64,000 nt of DNA from Melioribacteraceae bacterium (GTDB taxonomy: Bacteria; Bacteroidota; Ignavibacteria; Ignavibacteriales; Melioribacteraceae), in contig JALVFE010000021.1 of assembly GCA_027030245.1 (NCBI GenBank), positions 62,001 to 126,000 on the forward strand, in the 5' to 3' direction. Position 1 is the stretch's first letter; each line of letters starts with the position of its first letter. Of this stretch, positions 36,387 through 45,944 are shown piece after piece. The notes beneath the pieces are model-generated. The model was not told the origin of the DNA, ran no database searches, and saw nothing but the letters and a program-made list of their open reading frames with translations. The translations under genes were made by a program, and so were the position numbers.

Positions 36387-38588
36387 TTATTTTGCGGAAT
36401 CGGTTTTTTCCGGTTCGGGTTTCTTCCAACTCACAAAATCGCAATCGGGATATCTGCTGCAACCGTAAAACATTCTTCCGGATTTAGCACGGCGGTGAAC
36501 AACATCACCTTCGCCGCATTTCGGACATTTAATGTTTAGTTTAATTTGTTCGGTGTAATCGCAGTCCGGGTAATTTTCGCATCCGATAAATTCGCCGAAC
36601 TTACCTTTTCTGAATACGAGTTTGCCTCCGCACTTTGGACATGTTTCACCGGTGTAATCCGGTTCCGAGTTATTGTTTGCCTTTAATGATCTGATGTTTT
36701 TACAATCGGGATTTGTGCAAGCCAAATATTTGCCATACCGCCCGATTTTAATTTCCATTTCCGAACCGCATTTTTCGCAGATGATTTTCTCAAGGGAATT
36801 TTCCACTCTGGTCAACGATTCCGAAAACGGATTATAAAAATCGTTCATTACTTTTAAGTAATCAATTTCACCCGAAGCTATTAAATCGAGTTCGTCTTCC
36901 ATTTGTGCGGTGAAATTAACATTTAAAATCTTGGGGAAGTTTTTTACGAGAACGTCATTCACTTTTTTCCCAAGTTCGGTCGGGAAAAGTTTTCTGTCTT
37001 TTACTTCAATATAATTCCTATCTTGAAGCGTACCTAGAATCAAAGCGTATGTGCTCGGGCGACCGATTCCTTTGCTTTCGAGCTCCTTAATCAGAGTACT
37101 TTCCGTATATCTCGGCGGCGGTTTGGTAAAATGTTGATTTTCGATAACATTTCTGAGATTGAGTTTTTCGTCTTTTTCCAATCCGAGCGGAATTAATTTT
37201 GCCTCTTCTTTTTCCTCGTCTCCGTTTTCGGAGTTTCCGTTAATATTATAAATTTTGAGGAAACCGTCGAACTTAAGAACAGTACCGCTGTTTTTGAATA
37301 CAAACTTATCGCCTTTAACCGAAACCGTTGTAATTTCTTGAATTGCCGGTTCCATTTGCGAAGCAATAAAGCGGTTCCAAATCAATGTATACAATTTTAG
37401 TTGATCCGGATTCAGAAAATCTTTTACGAATTCAGGTGTGTATTTTAAGTTTGTGGGTCTAATTGCTTCGTGTGCATCTTGAACATTCTTTTTCTTGTTT
37501 TCATAAGTTCGGGGAAATTTAGGTTTGTATTCTTTCCCGAATTTATTTTCAATAAAGCTACGGGCTTCTTCTACAACAGTCGTATTTAATCTTGTAGAAT
37601 CCGTTCTCATGTAGGTAATCAAACCGGTTGAGCCTTCGGCTCCGAGATCAACTCCTTCGTACAGACTTTGTGCGATTTGCATTGTTCTTCGCGGGCGGAA
37701 TCTTAACTCGCGGGAAGCAACGGCTTGCAAAGTACTTGTAATAAAAGGCGGAGGAGGATTTTTCTTTTGTTCCCGCTTGTTGATTTCGGAAATATAAAAT
37801 TGATTAACCTTTTTTATCCCGGCAGCAATTTCATCCGCTTTTTCTTTTGAGTCGATGGCGAAATTCTTTTTGAGAAATTCTTCCCAATCGGCATCCGTCA
37901 TTTCGGGTTTGGGCTTAATTTTTAATTGTTTCCCTTCAATTTCATAAAGCTTTGTTTGAAGAATTTTTCCGTCTCCGGTTTCAAACTCGGCTATAATCGA
38001 CCAATATTCGGTTGGGATAAATTTGTCAATTTGTTCTTCCCGCTCGCAAATAAGTCGTAAAGAAACCGATTGCACCCTACCCGCCGAAAGTGAATTTCCC
38101 GATTCTTCAATTATGGCGCGCCACAAAAGCGGACTGATTTTATAGCCGATAATTCTATCCATTGCCCTACGTGCTCTTTGGGAATCGACGAGCTTAGTAT
38201 CTATTTCCAAAGGATTTTTAATTGCTTTTTTAACCGAGTCTTTTGTTATTTCATTAAAGAGGACGCGATAAATTTTTGCTTTGGTTTTACCTTTCAGAAT
38301 ATCGCAAATATCTTGCGCAATAGCTTCCCCTTCGCGGTCGGGGTCAGTTGCTATAAAGATTTTTTCCGCTTTGGAAGCAAGTTTTCTGATTTTATTAATA
38401 ATTTCGCCTTTCCCTCTTATATTAAGAAGAGAAACTTTGAAATTATCTTCAATGTCTACTCCAAGTTTGGTTTTGGGCAAATTTTTAACATGGCCGATAG
38501 TAGCGGCAACAAGGTAATTACGACCCAAATATTTATTTATAGTTTTAGCCTTCGATGGAGATTCCACCAATACAAGATTTTTAGCCAT
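36387..38588 (-). CDS. topA: DNA topoisomerase I
   Basis: A 733-residue type IA topoisomerase that relaxes negative supercoils. The Toprim domain starts LVLVESPSKAKTINKYLG (residue 5) and has IATDPDREGEAIA near 79-91. The catalytic tyrosine is Tyr326 in GLITYMRTDSTRL. Three C-terminal zinc ribbons (about 595-725) each carry CxxC...C(x)nC patterns, for instance CEKCGSEMEIK and CPKCGGKLVFRKGKFGEF. Smg-family gene 10 bp upstream, as smg and a topA-like gene neighbour each other in other bacteria. Followed by an Xer gene. Confidence 0.95.
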   Translation of the reverse strand: MAKNLVLVESPSKAKTINKYLGRNYLVAATIGHVKNLPKTKLGVDIEDNFKVSLLNIRGKGEIINKIRKLASKAEKIFIATDPDREGEAIAQDICDILKGKTKAKIYRVLFNEITKDSVKKAIKNPLEIDTKLVDSQRARRAMDRIIGYKISPLLWRAIIEESGNSLSAGRVQSVSLRLICEREEQIDKFIPTEYWSIIAEFETGDGKILQTKLYEIEGKQLKIKPKPEMTDADWEEFLKKNFAIDSKEKADEIAAGIKKVNQFYISEINKREQKKNPPPPFITSTLQAVASRELRFRPRRTMQIAQSLYEGVDLGAEGSTGLITYMRTDSTRLNTTVVEEARSFIENKFGKEYKPKFPRTYENKKKNVQDAHEAIRPTNLKYTPEFVKDFLNPDQLKLYTLIWNRFIASQMEPAIQEITTVSVKGDKFVFKNSGTVLKFDGFLKIYNINGNSENGDEEKEEAKLIPLGLEKDEKLNLRNVIENQHFTKPPPRYTESTLIKELESKGIGRPSTYALILGTLQDRNYIEVKDRKLFPTELGKKVNDVLVKNFPKILNVNFTAQMEDELDLIASGEIDYLKVMNDFYNPFSESLTRVENSLEKIICEKCGSEMEIKIGRYGKYLACTNPDCKNIRSLKANNNSEPDYTGETCPKCGGKLVFRKGKFGEFIGCENYPDCDYTEQIKLNIKCPKCGEGDVVHRRAKSGRMFYGCSRYPDCDFVSWKKPEPEKTDSAK

Positions 38589-38598
38589 TGCGTTCCTT

Positions 38599-39054
38599 TT
38601 AGTTTATAGTGTCGGAGGAGTAAAGAAGTACTCTGCTGCCGGGCAAAATTTCGGCGTCGAATTCCACCAGAGAGAAAAGGATAATCCAATTTATGTCTTC
38701 TTTGGAAACCGGTTCTCCCATCGAGTAAGATAGCTGTTCCATGATTATATCCAAATCAAATGCATCAATTAATCCGACATTTAACAGATGCATCAGATAA
38801 TTATAGTTGCTGTTGCCCAAAAGTTCTTTTTCTTCTTCGGTTAATACACGGAATTTTTTCTTCCTTTTTTTCGCGCCGTTTCCTCTGCTTTTGTTTATCA
38901 ATACTTTGTCGTAAATAAGACTAAAAGCTGCGCTTAGGGTTTGCGAATCGAATTCTTTATTTAGTTTTAATTTGTCGTTTACTTCTTCCAACGAACTATT
39001 CTGATTTAATCCTTCCAGAATTTTAGTGAGTACTTCTACAATTTTAGCTGTCAT
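38599..39054 (-). CDS. smg: Smg (DUF494) family protein
   Basis: A ~151-residue helical protein. The C-terminal half RVLTEEEKELLGNSNYNYLMHLLN... and EDINWIILFSLVE matches the Smg pattern of E. coli (RIYTPEECERL; DLKWVIL). The middle (NGAKKRKKKFR) is a basic linker. Function unknown; in E. coli the gene lies by dprA. ATG at 39054 overlaps the ybeY stop by 11 bp, with TTG at 39060 as alternative. Directly precedes topA. Confidence 0.75.
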   Translation of the reverse strand: MTAKIVEVLTKILEGLNQNSSLEEVNDKLKLNKEFDSQTLSAAFSLIYDKVLINKSRGNGAKKRKKKFRVLTEEEKELLGNSNYNYLMHLLNVGLIDAFDLDIIMEQLSYSMGEPVSKEDINWIILFSLVEFDAEILPGSRVLLYSSDTIN

Positions 39055-39499
39055 GGGCAATTATATTCTCTTTAATTAAAAATTTATTTTCTTTTACGAA
39101 TTTATTCTCAAGTTGTTTCATTTTTCTTTTTTCGGCCGTTTCCGTATCGTTATATCCTTTTAAGTGTAACAGTCCGTGAATAATCAGTCGTAACATTTCC
39201 TCGTTAAACGAAACTTTGTATTTTTTTGCGTTTTTTAAACCCACGTCTGGACAAATAAAAATTTCACCATCAAACTTATAATTTTCTCCCGAATAATTAA
39301 AGGTAATTATATCGGTATAATAATTATGTCCCAAGTAAGTCTTGTTTAACCACAAAATATATTCGGATGATACAAAATTTATTTGTAAAAAAATAATTTC
39401 AAAGTCTATTTGTTTAGATAAAATGCCTATTAATTTATGAATAAACCGTTTATTAACGTTAAAGCTTGATTCGTTATTTACGCTTAACCCTTTTATCAT
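39044..39499 (-). CDS. ybeY: endoribonuclease YbeY (rRNA maturation)
   Basis: A 151-residue member of the YbeY family that matures rRNA and aids ribosome quality control. The metal motif reads IIHGLLHLKGYNDTETAEKRKM (about residues 109-130), with two of the three classic histidines; the third, after GYD in E. coli, is replaced by Asp here. ITFNY and GEIFICPDVGLKNAKKY are in the expected place. It overlaps smg by 11 bp and follows the MBL gene by 2 bp. Confidence 0.85.
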   Translation of the reverse strand: MIKGLSVNNESSFNVNKRFIHKLIGILSKQIDFEIIFLQINFVSSEYILWLNKTYLGHNYYTDIITFNYSGENYKFDGEIFICPDVGLKNAKKYKVSFNEEMLRLIIHGLLHLKGYNDTETAEKRKMKQLENKFVKENKFLIKENIIAHDS

Positions 39500-39501
39500 T
39501 T

Positions 39502-40365
39502 TTAAATTTCGTAAGTTTTCTCTTCAACCGAAAGTTCAAAATTAATATCCAACGCTTTATCCTTTACGAAATTTTTAGTGTTCTCACAAATTTCATCCAA
39601 TCTCTCGTCGGAATAATCGGGATTAAAATGAAATAGGATGATTTTTTTTACATTAGCCGCCGCACCGAAAATAACAGAGGAAAAATTATTCGAATGACCC
39701 CAACCGATTTTATTGACGTAATCCTTGAAATCGAACATGCAGTCGTGTACCAATAAATCGGCATCCTTGGCAAACTCTATTAAATCCGTATTTTTACTTT
39801 TGATACTATGAAGCGTAGGTTCTTCGGTTTCATAATAAATTTCATTATCTGTTAAATAAACGAAGTACTTGTTATTATTTGAAATTTTAAAACCCAATGT
39901 ATTTTCGGAATGGTGAGCCGCAATAGTTTCAATCGTAAATTCCCCGATATCAAATTTCATTTTCTCGTTCAGTTGAATAATTTTTATGTTTGCTTTAAGT
40001 ACGTCTTTATTTACAGGAAAGAATTGGGATGTAAATTGCATGTTTATTATATCTTCGGGATTAAAAGATTCATTACGGCTGACGTAAATATTAATTTTAA
40101 AATTCTCCGAATACAGAGGTTTGAAGAATGGTAATCCTTGGATATGATCCCAATGACTGTGGGTAATTAACAGATTCAATTCTTCCGGTTTCCCGGTAGA
40201 AATTATTTCATTCCCAGGTTGGTGAATCCCGGTTCCGGCATCGATAAAAAGTTTATTCCCTTCGTCAGAGGTTACCTCCAGCGCGGGCGTATTTCCTCCG
40301 TATTTAATTGTTGCCTTTCCCGGCTTTGCGATAGAACCTCTTGTTCCCCAAAATTTAATTTTCAT
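39502..40365 (-). CDS. metallo-beta-lactamase fold hydrolase
   Basis: A 287-residue MBL-fold protein, of the PhnP/cyclic phosphodiesterase-like branch by its start MKIKFWGTRGSIAKPG. The metal motif THSHWDHI (HxHxDH at 69-74), His in TIAAHHSENTLGF, Asp in VYLTDNE and LLVHDCMFD, and the last His in GHSNN fit a two-metal hydrolase. The substrate cannot be assigned. Gap to ybeY 2 bp and to the carbonic anhydrase 3 bp. Confidence 0.85.
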   Translation of the reverse strand: MKIKFWGTRGSIAKPGKATIKYGGNTPALEVTSDEGNKLFIDAGTGIHQPGNEIISTGKPEELNLLITHSHWDHIQGLPFFKPLYSENFKINIYVSRNESFNPEDIINMQFTSQFFPVNKDVLKANIKIIQLNEKMKFDIGEFTIETIAAHHSENTLGFKISNNNKYFVYLTDNEIYYETEEPTLHSIKSKNTDLIEFAKDADLLVHDCMFDFKDYVNKIGWGHSNNFSSVIFGAAANVKKIILFHFNPDYSDERLDEICENTKNFVKDKALDINFELSVEEKTYEI

Positions 40366-40368
40366 TTA

Positions 40369-40926
40369 TTACCTTTCATTAACTGTATTCAATGTTAAAT
40401 CAACATATTTCCGGTAACGTTTCGCCGAATTTTCAAATTCCAATAATTCAGATTCGGTTAAATCCCTTATTTCTTTAGCCGGAACTCCGGCATATAATTT
40501 CCCGGATTTCACAACGGTATTGGGTCGTATAACAGCACCGGCTGCAACAATGGAGTTTTGCTCGATTACCGCTCCGTCTAAGATAATCGCTCCTATTCCG
40601 ATTAACGAATAATCTTCGATGGTACACCCGTGAAGTTTCACGCTATGCCCTATAGTAACACCGTTTCCAATATTCAAAGGATATTTTCCGTTTGTTACGT
40701 GCAGCATCGATAAATCTTGAATATTTGTCATTTCACCAATCTTAATATAGTGAACATCTCCTCTTATTACCGAATTATACCAAATACTTGAGTCTTTTCC
40801 TATTTCAACGTCGCCGATAATTTTTACTCCGGGGGCAAGAAAAACGCTCTCGTTTATTTTAGGTGTCATTCCTTGATAAGGATAAATTTTATTTTCCGTA
40901 TCCAGAGATTTATATTTAATGTTCAT
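40369..40926 (-). CDS. gamma-carbonic anhydrase family hexapeptide-repeat protein
   Basis: A 185-residue left-handed beta-helix protein with repeated hexapeptides (VIGKDSSIWYNSVIRGDV; IGHSVKLHGCTIEDYSLIGIGAIILDGAVI). The three zinc His equivalents are in DVHYI, LHVTNG and IGHSV. Members hydrate CO2 or act as acyltransferase-like proteins; activity of YrdA/PaaY-type relatives is uncertain. Start directly abuts the ctpA stop. Confidence 0.85.
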   Translation of the reverse strand: MNIKYKSLDTENKIYPYQGMTPKINESVFLAPGVKIIGDVEIGKDSSIWYNSVIRGDVHYIKIGEMTNIQDLSMLHVTNGKYPLNIGNGVTIGHSVKLHGCTIEDYSLIGIGAIILDGAVIEQNSIVAAGAVIRPNTVVKSGKLYAGVPAKEIRDLTESELLEFENSAKRYRKYVDLTLNTVNER

Positions 40927-42540
40927 CTAAAATTTCCCTTCGAAAAATTCTTTTTCTTCATCAAATAACCGTATTGCTTTTTTAAATTGTTCATCTACTT
41001 TCAGTAAATTGTAATACCAGCCTTCGTTTTTCCAGAATTCCCTTGCAATATGAGCTTTTAATCGCGTAAGAATATACTTTTTATCTTTTTTCAATTCCTC
41101 TTCGGATATTTTTTCTTTTGCGTTTGATTTTGCAAGACTTATGAATTTCGAAAAATCATTATCGGTAAAATTAAAATTTTGTGTAAAAGAAAATAAATCG
41201 GGATATTCCCGTTTCAATTTGCTTCTGTTTTTGTCCAAATAATTTCTTACGAATTGATAATACGTTCCGGCTTTCAGTAATTCGAGCGAAGATTCGGTAA
41301 GTTCTTTGTTTTTAACAATGAAATCCGGAGTAATTCCTCCGCCGCCGAATACTTTGCGTCCGCCTTTGGTGAAAAATACGGGTCTTGTGGAATCGCTTTC
41401 TGCGGAATGTTCCAAGTTTTCGCCTTCTTTCTCACTGCGTTTCAGAACTTCTTCGTAATATTTTTTCTTGTCCTTATTTTCATAATCGCGTTGAATTGCC
41501 CTGCCGCTAGGAGTGAAGTATTTTGCGACTGTTATTCTTACAGCGGAGTTATCTTCTAAAATAAACGGACGCTGAACCAAACCTTTTCCGAAAGTTGTTT
41601 CACCGACTATTAATCCTCTGTCCCAATCTTGTATGGCTCCGGAAACTATTTCACTTGCCGAAGCGCTGCCTTTATTAACCAGAATGATTAACGGAAATTT
41701 TTCGTAAATGTATTGTTGTTGTGCGTTAAATTCTTCGTCAAAATCGGGCAATCGTCCTTTGGTGTAAACAATCAATTTTGTACCGCTGATAAAAACATCG
41801 GATACTTCGAAAGCCTGTTGGAGCAAACCGCCAGGATTATTCCGTAAGTCCAAAATAATTTTTTCCATTCCGCTCTTTCTCAATTCACTTAACTCTTCAA
41901 TTAATTCTTTCCGCGCAGTCTCCGAAAATCTTGTAAGAACAACATATCCGATATCATTATTAAACAGCATTCCAACGTCAACCGCATGTATCGGAATTTC
42001 ATCGCGAACTATCGTAAATTCCACCGGTTCATCTAATCCGGGTCGGACAACCGTAATATTTACTTTGGTTCCCTTCTCCCCGCGTAATTTTTTAATAACC
42101 TGATTGTTGGTTAATCCGATTGCATCTTTGCCTTCAATTTTAACTATTCTGTCACCCGGAAGAATACCAACGGCTTCGCTCGGGCCTCCGCTTATGGGAG
42201 AAACAACGGTAATTGTGTCGTTAACAATTTGAAACTCAACTCCTATTCCTTCGAAGTTTCCTTTGAATATTTCTTCGGCTTCCTTTTGTTCTTCCACGGA
42301 AATGTATACGGAGTGAGGGTCTAAGTCTTTCAGCATTCCCCTAATTGCGTCTTCCACGAGTTTGGTTGTATCGACTTCTTCCAAATAATATTTTGTTGTA
42401 TAGTTTAATACTTCATTGAATTTTTCAACATTCTGTTCGATTTTTCTGTCATATAAAAATGATTCCAAATTACTGCCGATATAAAAACCGATTGCCAAAA
42501 AGAACAACAGATACAGTAAACCCAATTTTGTTTTGAACAA
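40927..42540 (-). CDS. ctpA: C-terminal processing peptidase (S41), PDZ-containing
   Basis: A 537-residue membrane-anchored or secreted protease. Residues ~5-25 are a hydrophobic anchor; a PDZ domain lies at about 85-175 (GIGVEFQIVNDTITVV; ILPGDRIVKIEGKDA); the catalytic Ser is Ser294 in GSASASEIV and the Lys is Lys319 in TTFGKGLVQ, the same 25-residue spacing as in Prc. Start is TTG at 42540 preceded by GGGAG at good spacing. It trims or degrades envelope proteins by their C termini. The downstream gene is gamma-carbonic anhydrase. Confidence 0.9.
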   Translation of the reverse strand: MFKTKLGLLYLLFFLAIGFYIGSNLESFLYDRKIEQNVEKFNEVLNYTTKYYLEEVDTTKLVEDAIRGMLKDLDPHSVYISVEEQKEAEEIFKGNFEGIGVEFQIVNDTITVVSPISGGPSEAVGILPGDRIVKIEGKDAIGLTNNQVIKKLRGEKGTKVNITVVRPGLDEPVEFTIVRDEIPIHAVDVGMLFNNDIGYVVLTRFSETARKELIEELSELRKSGMEKIILDLRNNPGGLLQQAFEVSDVFISGTKLIVYTKGRLPDFDEEFNAQQQYIYEKFPLIILVNKGSASASEIVSGAIQDWDRGLIVGETTFGKGLVQRPFILEDNSAVRITVAKYFTPSGRAIQRDYENKDKKKYYEEVLKRSEKEGENLEHSAESDSTRPVFFTKGGRKVFGGGGITPDFIVKNKELTESSLELLKAGTYYQFVRNYLDKNRSKLKREYPDLFSFTQNFNFTDNDFSKFISLAKSNAKEKISEEELKKDKKYILTRLKAHIAREFWKNEGWYYNLLKVDEQFKKAIRLFDEEKEFFEGKF

Positions 42541-42553
42541 AGTATCAATCTCC

Positions 42554-44215
42554 CTATAATTTTATTTTTAGTCCAAATTGCGAATCAAAGATTTTACGCG
42601 AAATATTTCCCTTTCTCGATTCGTTTGCGAAATTTAATGAAAGAAATGCAAAAAAATTGTTATACGGCTCATAGGAAATATCGAAATAAAAATTTCTGAT
42701 ATATTCTTTGATCCCTTGCAAAAAATATACTTGTTCGGAATCGTTTACTCTGTGTCCGACCAAAATATCACCGCCGTAATTTTTAACGGTATTCGAATTA
42801 TCTCCGGTAACATTAGCGCCGTGAACGGTATAACTGAATTTGAGCGAAGCGCGAATCCGGTAATGTGGCAAGTAGTTTAATCTTAAACCGAAAGTCGAAC
42901 TGTTGGGTTGAATAGGCGTTCCTATTGAATAACCTAAACTTGTGAAATTATTATAATTCAATCTGTGAGTAAATACATACGGATCGATTCTTAAATACTC
43001 GGTTTCTATTTCAATTGGTAATATGTTAAATAACTGCGATGAATAAGCTCCAATGTGAAGCAATGTTTGATTTCCGTACCAACCGCTTCCTAGTTTTCCG
43101 AAATCGATATCGTCGATAAGTAAAGTGGCATAGAATTTCAACCCGTTAACGGAATTGTTTGTTAAATCAAAAAAGAGCATTGAATTGTCTCTGTCTTGAT
43201 TTGCATGCTCTGTACTTTTATAAAAATTGAAAGGATTAAGATATGAAAAATCCACACCGCGATTGGCGTAAATAATAATTTCTCCGGCACCGATTTTTAG
43301 ATGATTCGAGAAATTATAATAAAATCTGTGATAAGAAATGAATTTTTCAAAAATCGGATTATTGTTTTGGGAAGTATCAAAAACAACAACCGATGTTCCG
43401 AGCAATTTACCGTGAAAGAACGAAAAACCGAAATTTTTATAATTAAGATTTAATTGAATGTAATCCATTGGCGGAGAAAATGTGGAAACCAACGGATGAA
43501 AATTAAGATAACCGACGATTTTTCTGTCGCGACCTATTTTGAATTTCAAGTAATCAAATTCACCGAGCAGATAACCTTCCGTTTCATCAAAGAAGTCGTT
43601 GCCTAAATTTGAAGAAGTAGTGGTGTGGATTTTATAATTGTACTTTCTGTTTTCAGTTGATGCCGCCAAATTCCGGTTGCCCAAAAATGTTCCGTTAGTT
43701 GCTTTTATTGAAAATCCGATTTTATCATAAAACGAAACACGCGCTATTCCGCCGAAATCAAAAATCGATGTGGATTGTAAACTGTCGCCCAAGTAATTCC
43801 TGCCGAAATATTTTGCGTCTCCTAAAAAATTAGCGAATACACTGAAACTCTTTTTCTCCGTAAAATAAAAAAGATAGTTTTCCCGTTGTGAAAAAATAGT
43901 GCTCAGTCCATCGTTAAAAATACCGCCGGCATATTTTGTGGTTCCGTATAAATCGAATTCGAACTCTGTAATGAAATCATCGAGGATTTTTCGATCGAGG
44001 GGAGATAATTTTTCTTTTGCGGCAATTATTTCTTTAAGATAACCGGCAATCTCTTTTCTTGTTTTCGGGATTTCGAATTCGTCATAATCGGTAAGAAGTC
44101 CAAACGAATCCATTCTTTTAAGAAACCCGTAAATGGGATTCGAATATTCAACATAACCGACCTGCGCAAATAGCGATGCATAACTTAAAAGAAATATGAG
44201 AAGCGTTTTCTTCAA
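42554..44215 (-). CDS. outer-membrane beta-barrel protein, capsule-assembly Wzi-like
   Basis: A 553-residue secreted protein with a signal peptide (MKKTLLIFLLSYASLFAQ). It is rich in alternating beta strands with aromatic residues and ends in a possible barrel signal (IFDSQFGLKIKL). Segments such as NPLSYVTIVSNP-like repeats are absent. The N-terminal helical part (about 30-70, GYLKEIIAAKEKLSPLDRKI) resembles that of Wzi/capsule-assembly proteins, and the neighbouring glycosyltransferase fits polysaccharide export, but this family call is tentative. Start is TTG at 44215, adjoining the glycosyltransferase stop. Confidence 0.6.
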   Translation of the reverse strand: MKKTLLIFLLSYASLFAQVGYVEYSNPIYGFLKRMDSFGLLTDYDEFEIPKTRKEIAGYLKEIIAAKEKLSPLDRKILDDFITEFEFDLYGTTKYAGGIFNDGLSTIFSQRENYLFYFTEKKSFSVFANFLGDAKYFGRNYLGDSLQSTSIFDFGGIARVSFYDKIGFSIKATNGTFLGNRNLAASTENRKYNYKIHTTTSSNLGNDFFDETEGYLLGEFDYLKFKIGRDRKIVGYLNFHPLVSTFSPPMDYIQLNLNYKNFGFSFFHGKLLGTSVVVFDTSQNNNPIFEKFISYHRFYYNFSNHLKIGAGEIIIYANRGVDFSYLNPFNFYKSTEHANQDRDNSMLFFDLTNNSVNGLKFYATLLIDDIDFGKLGSGWYGNQTLLHIGAYSSQLFNILPIEIETEYLRIDPYVFTHRLNYNNFTSLGYSIGTPIQPNSSTFGLRLNYLPHYRIRASLKFSYTVHGANVTGDNSNTVKNYGGDILVGHRVNDSEQVYFLQGIKEYIRNFYFDISYEPYNNFFAFLSLNFANESRKGNISRKIFDSQFGLKIKL

Positions 44216-44950
44216 TTATCTTACTTGCTCCCAAGTTTTGGATAACGACTTTTTGGTAAATATAACGGAAATACTGTTGCTAAGCCACGTAAATAAAATT
44301 CTAAAATGTCCGTATTTCCTGTATCTTCGCGGCGATTCGAAAACAGTCAATTTATTTGCAAATAAAATTTTACCTTTCCTCCTTATCCGTTTGAACAGTT
44401 CAAAATCCTCGCCTGCAATTAATTTTTCGTCGTAACCGTTTAACTCATCGAAAACCGATTTTCGCATTACATGACATTCCCCTCTTCCCATTCCTAAACC
44501 AATGATATTCAAAAACCAAAAATAATAATTATAAAACGTAAGAAATATTTTATCCTCCAATTTCGAATCTGCGGGAAACACATGAACGGGGCAAGTCATT
44601 GCTAAATAATTCCCCGGTAGAAATTTATTTATTATTGTTTCGAAAAACTTATGAGGTTTTTCTATCATCGTATCACAATTGAGGAAGACAAGGATTTCCC
44701 CTTCCGCAACTTTAGCTCCGGCATTGCGTCCTTGAGAAATATTTTGCTCTTTATTTTCTTCTTTGTAAACGATTTTATCTGCGTATTTTTTTGCAATATC
44801 AATTGTTCTGTCGGTGCTTCCTCCGTCCGAAACAATAATTTCAAAATCATATTTTTTCCGTAATGAACTTTCCGTCAATTGTTCTAAAATTACAGGGAGT
44901 AATTTTTCTTCGTTAAGCGCCGGAATAATTATACTAATCAATTTCGACAT
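44216..44950 (-). CDS. glycosyltransferase family 2
   Basis: A 244-residue GT-A fold enzyme. SIIIPALNEEKLL (residues 6-18) and VSDGGSTDRTIDIA (about 39-52) form the nucleotide-sugar site, VFLNCDTMIEK contains the DxD-like metal motif, and AGEDFELFKRIRRKGK the acceptor region. The C-terminal hydrophobic stretch suggests membrane association. It probably acts on a surface glycan or lipid carrier; donor and acceptor are unknown. Two bp from the DUF2279 gene. Confidence 0.85.
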   Translation of the reverse strand: MSKLISIIIPALNEEKLLPVILEQLTESSLRKKYDFEIIVSDGGSTDRTIDIAKKYADKIVYKEENKEQNISQGRNAGAKVAEGEILVFLNCDTMIEKPHKFFETIINKFLPGNYLAMTCPVHVFPADSKLEDKIFLTFYNYYFWFLNIIGLGMGRGECHVMRKSVFDELNGYDEKLIAGEDFELFKRIRRKGKILFANKLTVFESPRRYRKYGHFRILFTWLSNSISVIFTKKSLSKTWEQVR

Positions 44951-44952
44951 AA

Positions 44953-45924
44953 CTAAAAAACAAACGCCAGGAAAGCTGCATCGGGAGTAATACGGATTCC
45001 CGGCATGGGAAAATGAATATAATTCAATGTATTTTTAACAAACTGCCAAAATTCACCGTGCAAAGGAAGTTCTTCCGCATCCAAATCAAATGCAATGTAT
45101 AATTCTCTTTGCCCTTTCCCGAAACCGTTCCAGTTTTTCAAACCTGTACCAACCGAAAGCATCAAAAACGACGGCCAGTAACGCGCAATGGATTCGGGCA
45201 GAAGGTTTTTAACTCTTACGGCAAGCCAGTATTTTTGACCGGAGTAATCATCCGTAACGTTATTTGCGATATGCAGTCTGTCTCTGTCTCCCGGTTTGGG
45301 CGGATTCAGTAAATCCTCCGAAGGATAATAACTTACTCTCGGTTGAAAATTTTTCAGGAAAGGATAATAATACTGCCCGAGAAAATAAAGAGCCCCGAGC
45401 AAATCCGCTCCGGCATCTCCCGGACTAAAACCCCAATTTTTACCGAACCCGTCTTCAATTTCCACATACATTTCAAAAGCAAAAGCCGCTGCAGCTGAAT
45501 AAATAACCGCTTTATCGTTTCTTATTCCCGAACCTTCAAATGCCGAAGAAAAAGCGTGACCGAGTAAATGAGTTCCGTAAAAATGTCCTATTTTATCAAT
45601 CCACAAAGCATATTCCCAATCGTTAACTATCTTAAAAGTTGAACTTTGATCTGCCCACCAAGTATTTTTTTGATATATATGAATTGCTACTCCGCTGGCA
45701 AGCGTAACAGCGCCGATTATAGCAAGATTCGTGTAATTAATTTGATTTTCCAGCGGATCTATTTTAACGGGAAAACCTGTTACTTTATTGATTACAGTTT
45801 TATAATCTGTTTCCGTTTTTTTTAGTATTGCTTCAGCCGGTTTTAGCGATGAATTTCCTTGCGGATAAACCGACGAAAAAGCTAAAAAGAAAACGAATAT
45901 ATTTTTAATTGCTTTTTTTAGCAT
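44953..45924 (-). CDS. DUF2279 (YfiM-like) envelope protein
   Basis: A 323-residue protein with a signal peptide (residues 1-21, ending SSVYPQ). It carries the DUF2279 pattern: WWADQSSTFKIVNDWEYALWIDKIGHFYGTHLL (about 109-141) and EIEDGFGKNWGFSPGDAGADLLGA (about 176-199), a membrane-embedded layout with small helices. Function of the family is unknown. It is the first gene of the long minus-strand run that leads into the glycosyltransferase and outer-membrane protein, so a role in the envelope is plausible. Confidence 0.75.
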   Translation of the reverse strand: MLKKAIKNIFVFFLAFSSVYPQGNSSLKPAEAILKKTETDYKTVINKVTGFPVKIDPLENQINYTNLAIIGAVTLASGVAIHIYQKNTWWADQSSTFKIVNDWEYALWIDKIGHFYGTHLLGHAFSSAFEGSGIRNDKAVIYSAAAAFAFEMYVEIEDGFGKNWGFSPGDAGADLLGALYFLGQYYYPFLKNFQPRVSYYPSEDLLNPPKPGDRDRLHIANNVTDDYSGQKYWLAVRVKNLLPESIARYWPSFLMLSVGTGLKNWNGFGKGQRELYIAFDLDAEELPLHGEFWQFVKNTLNYIHFPMPGIRITPDAAFLAFVF

Positions 45925-45944
45925 TCAATTAATATTAATTAAAA

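Noticed and set aside
39044-39499. YbeY lacking the third classic His as a broken enzyme
   Set aside because: I believe Bacteroidota YbeY proteins commonly have another residue there, and the rest of the protein is intact, so loss of function cannot be claimed.
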